Assembly (NCBI GenBank): GCA_036635475.1
Contig: JAVWQH010000057.1
Coordinates: forward strand, 1 to 6,968
Source: JAHHUA01 sp036635475
GTDB taxonomy: Bacteria > Bacillota > Clostridia > Oscillospirales > Ruminococcaceae
Length of the DNA: 6,968 bases
Direction of reading: 5' to 3'
Below the pieces are notes generated by a model. It was not told the origin of the DNA, made no database searches, and worked only from the letters and a program-made list of their open reading frames with translations. Below are positions 5,568-6,968 of this stretch, piece after piece; the stretch's first letter is position 1, and every line of letters begins with the position of its first letter. The position numbers were made by a program, and so were the translations under genes.

Positions 5568-5804
5568 GTGGAAAGAAATAACAGACCTAATAGAAAAAGC
5601 AGAAAAAAAGTTTGTATGTTCTGTGCTGATAGAATACAGGAAATTGACTACAAAGACGTTTCCCGTCTAAGAAAGTGCGTTAGTGAAAGAGCTAAGATTG
5701 TTCCTCGTAGAGTAACAGGAACATGTGCTTATCATCAACGTCAACTAACAACAGCTATCAAACGTGCAAGACATTTGGCATTTATACCATATGTAAGCGA
5801 ATAA
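5568..5804 (+). CDS. rpsR: 30S ribosomal protein S18 (zinc-type)
   Basis: S18 pairs with S6 on the platform of the 30S subunit. The 78-residue protein is full length. After a basic N-terminus it carries KVCMFCADRIQEIDYKDV, then the signature IVPRRVTGTCAYHQRQLTTA (44-63) and IKRARHLAFIPY. C16, C19, C53 and H56 form the four-ligand set of the zinc-containing (C+) S18 type, and C37 is an extra cysteine. C+ ribosomal proteins often have zinc-free paralogues elsewhere in the genome; none is in this window. It starts with GTG behind a strong Shine-Dalgarno. It is the last gene of the operon and is followed by an intrinsic terminator. Confidence 0.96.
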   Translation: MERNNRPNRKSRKKVCMFCADRIQEIDYKDVSRLRKCVSERAKIVPRRVTGTCAYHQRQLTTAIKRARHLAFIPYVSE

Positions 5805-5821
5805 TATTTGATTGCATTTTT

Positions 5822-5851
5822 AGGCTATTCCTTAATTGGAATAGCCTTTTT
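5822..5851 (+). terminator. Intrinsic terminator of the rpsF-ssb-rpsR operon
   Basis: A perfect 10-bp stem AGGCTATTCC / GGAATAGCCT (5822-5831 and 5838-5847) with a 6-nt loop runs directly into a T tract (5847-5851). On the minus strand the hairpin is followed by A residues, so it should not terminate the convergent transcript. Confidence 0.93.
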
Positions 5852-5881
5852 GTTATTTAAAGATAAAATTCAAGAGGATTT

Positions 5882-6694
5882 TTAGAATAAATGCCTTTCA
5901 AAGCTCACAAATCTGCTTTTCTTATCAAAAATAATCTGTTTTGATTTATATAAACGAAATCGCATTTTAGCATTATTAGTTTCGTGAATAATCCCCGACA
6001 TTTGCCCACAAATAGGCGAAGCAAGAGGTTTTTCCATACCTTTTGATAAAATATCCACAACTAATATTAATACTCCTTGCTTTATAATCACCCTATTATC
6101 TTTTATGCAAGCTTTACAACCCAGATAAGTTGCAAGCCGATACTCTTTTCCCTTAAAAATCACATCACAAATACAGCCGTCAAAGTTCAATCCATAAAAC
6201 GGGATTTTTGCAATTGAAAGCATAATATTCAAATTATCGAAATTGTTAGCTTGTAGCCAGAGGTATTTTTCTGGAAATGAACAGCCGCTGTCTTTTTCAA
6301 TGTAGCCAATACCATCTGTAAAATCGTAGTAAATGCCGTCTATGGTCAATCCGCCGCAAAGATTATGCCCCATACTCACAACCCCATGAGTACATTCCAT
6401 AGGGAAAAACTTAAAAGGCCCCATAATGTCATATTTAATTGGAGTTAAATTTTTATAGGCAATTTTACCCTTTATGTTGGGAAGTTGAATTTCAATTCCA
6501 TTAGCAGTGAAAACGCAATCGCCCATTACAATCGTCTTGCCCATTTTAGCGGCAGGCACATTAAAATTATAAGTTTTTTCGTCAGTAATAACTTGAATAA
6601 AAGAGCCACTTACAGATTTTACAGGAATAAAAGCGATGGTTTTGCCATCTTTAAAATGCTTAAAATAGTACCCTTCAAAATATTCTTTATACAT
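5882..6694 (-). CDS. Tocopherol cyclase family protein, function unknown
   Basis: The 270-residue soluble protein has no signal peptide or membrane segment. It resembles the Firmicute branch of the tocopherol-cyclase-like family (lipocalin-like, beta-rich). Matching segments are YFEGYYFKHF (5-14), SFIQVI (31-36), ECTHGVVSMGHNLCGGLTIDG (100-120), GIGYIEKDSGCSFPEKYLWLQ (128-148) and SIAKIPF (160-166). Plants and cyanobacteria use the founding member to close the chromanol ring of vitamin E. Clostridia do not make tocopherol, so the real substrate here is unknown. The family motif, as I recall it, reads GYIEKDWGRSFP. Here W and R are replaced by S and C, and the protein seems about 15 residues shorter at the N-terminus. 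The ATG has TAAGGAGG 6 nt upstream. It is a single gene convergent with rpsR, 77 bp away. No terminator of its own is visible. Confidence 0.75.
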   Translation of the reverse strand: MYKEYFEGYYFKHFKDGKTIAFIPVKSVSGSFIQVITDEKTYNFNVPAAKMGKTIVMGDCVFTANGIEIQLPNIKGKIAYKNLTPIKYDIMGPFKFFPMECTHGVVSMGHNLCGGLTIDGIYYDFTDGIGYIEKDSGCSFPEKYLWLQANNFDNLNIMLSIAKIPFYGLNFDGCICDVIFKGKEYRLATYLGCKACIKDNRVIIKQGVLILVVDILSKGMEKPLASPICGQMSGIIHETNNAKMRFRLYKSKQIIFDKKSRFVSFERHLF

Positions 6695-6790
6695 ATTTAA
6701 CCTCCTTAACTTTTAAATTATTATTGTCAACTTTGCAATTAATAATCTTAAATTAGAAATAGTCTGAATTTTCTCCCATAATAAACTTGC

Positions 6791-6819
6791 AATATAAGTT
6801 AAATTTTTATCATATCCAA
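6791..6819 (-). promoter_or_regulatory. Probable promoter of the cyclase-like gene
   Basis: On the minus strand TTGGAT (6814-6819), a 17-bp spacer and TATATT (6791-6796, five of six) would start transcription near 6785, giving a leader of about 90 nt. A TTGACA closer to the gene (6725-6730) has no -10 at the right distance. Confidence 0.5.
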
Positions 6820-6849
6820 TATTCATTTTTTCATTCTTTGTTCATAACC

Positions 6850-6897
6850 TATTAATTATACTATGATATATTGAAGAAATTATAGTTATAATTAATA
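6850..6897. repeat. AT-rich inverted repeat between the cyclase-like gene and the IS end
   Basis: TATTAATTATACTAT (6850-6864) pairs with ATAGTTATAATTAATA (6882-6897) over 15 bp with one bulged T, around a 17-nt spacer. It begins about 30 bp upstream of the proposed -35 of the cyclase-like gene and ends 18 bp before the putative IS terminus. It contains no G+C-rich core, so its role is unclear. Confidence 0.4.
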
Positions 6898-6915
6898 AGA
6901 TATAATAGGTTTGTA

Positions 6916-6968
6916 TGTAGTGACCCCAATAAGTTAGACTTGATAGCGTAGTAGTAAATCTGCTACGC
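6916..6968. mobile_element. Terminal end of a probable IS3-family insertion sequence, cut by the window edge
   Basis: The sequence from 6916 starts TGTAGTGACCCCAATAAG and continues with TTAGAC. This closely resembles the terminal inverted repeats I recall for IS3-family (IS150-like) elements of Firmicutes. Only 53 bp are visible, with no transposase, so which end it is and whether the element is complete cannot be told. A hairpin follows inside the element at 6946-6968. The flanking target duplication cannot be checked from one end. Confidence 0.6.
6946..6968. repeat. Hairpin just inside the IS end
   Basis: GCGTAGTAG and CTGCTACGC pair over 9 bp (one T-G wobble) around the loop TAAAT. It is more GC-rich than anything nearby and could extend past the window. 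Hairpins near IS ends can block expression from outside transcripts in some elements (IS10, IS50); whether that applies here is conjecture. Confidence 0.55.

Noticed and set aside
6485..6700. Plus-strand frame antisense to the start of the cyclase-like gene
   Set aside because: It is opposite a gene with family motifs and a strong ribosome binding site; no domain seen.
6725..6730. Minus-strand TTGACA near the cyclase-like gene
   Set aside because: The -10 position would fall in the Shine-Dalgarno, where the sequence reads AAGGAG.

Overview
The window looks like chromosomal DNA of a low-GC Firmicute, probably class Clostridia and plausibly an Oscillospirales/ruminococcal gut lineage. The grounds are the AT-rich intergenic DNA, strong GGAGG-type ribosome binding sites, sigma-A-like promoters (TTGnnn, 17-18 bp, TATAAT), the rpsF-ssb-rpsR gene order, a four-ligand zinc-type S18, a YitT/DUF161-DUF2179 protein, a prokaryotic RING/DUF2628 protein and a Ser/Gln-rich lipoprotein linker. 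The lineage is an inference from gene content, not a database result.

Layout, left to right. (1) Positions 1-347 hold no gene. They contain a near-consensus promoter firing leftwards out of the window, an AT-rich dyad, a pair of 18-bp direct repeats that are themselves palindromic, and the prfB terminator. (2) prfB (release factor 2) lies on the minus strand and has no programmed-frameshift site. (3) A 276-bp divergent region carries the prfB promoter and, facing right, a promoter with a palindrome over its -35. (4) A two-gene operon follows: a RING/zinc-ribbon membrane protein, then a VanY-type D,D-carboxypeptidase lipoprotein with a 10-residue repeat linker. (5) A YitT-family membrane protein has its own extended -10 promoter. 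(6) The rpsF-ssb-rpsR operon has its promoter inside the 3' end of the YitT gene, a leader that could fold over the rpsF Shine-Dalgarno, and a clean intrinsic terminator. (7) A tocopherol-cyclase-family protein lies convergently on the minus strand. (8) The last 53 bp look like the terminal inverted repeat of an IS3-family insertion sequence running off the right edge.

Together: housekeeping translation and replication genes (prfB, rpsF, ssb, rpsR) flank an envelope-related section (RING membrane protein, VanY lipoprotein, YitT protein). The cyclase-like gene and the IS end look like the more accessory part. I did not find a clear new multi-gene system. The best leads are the RING membrane protein-VanY pair, the rpsF leader fold, the repeat pair at 149-207 and the cyclase-like gene with its altered motif.
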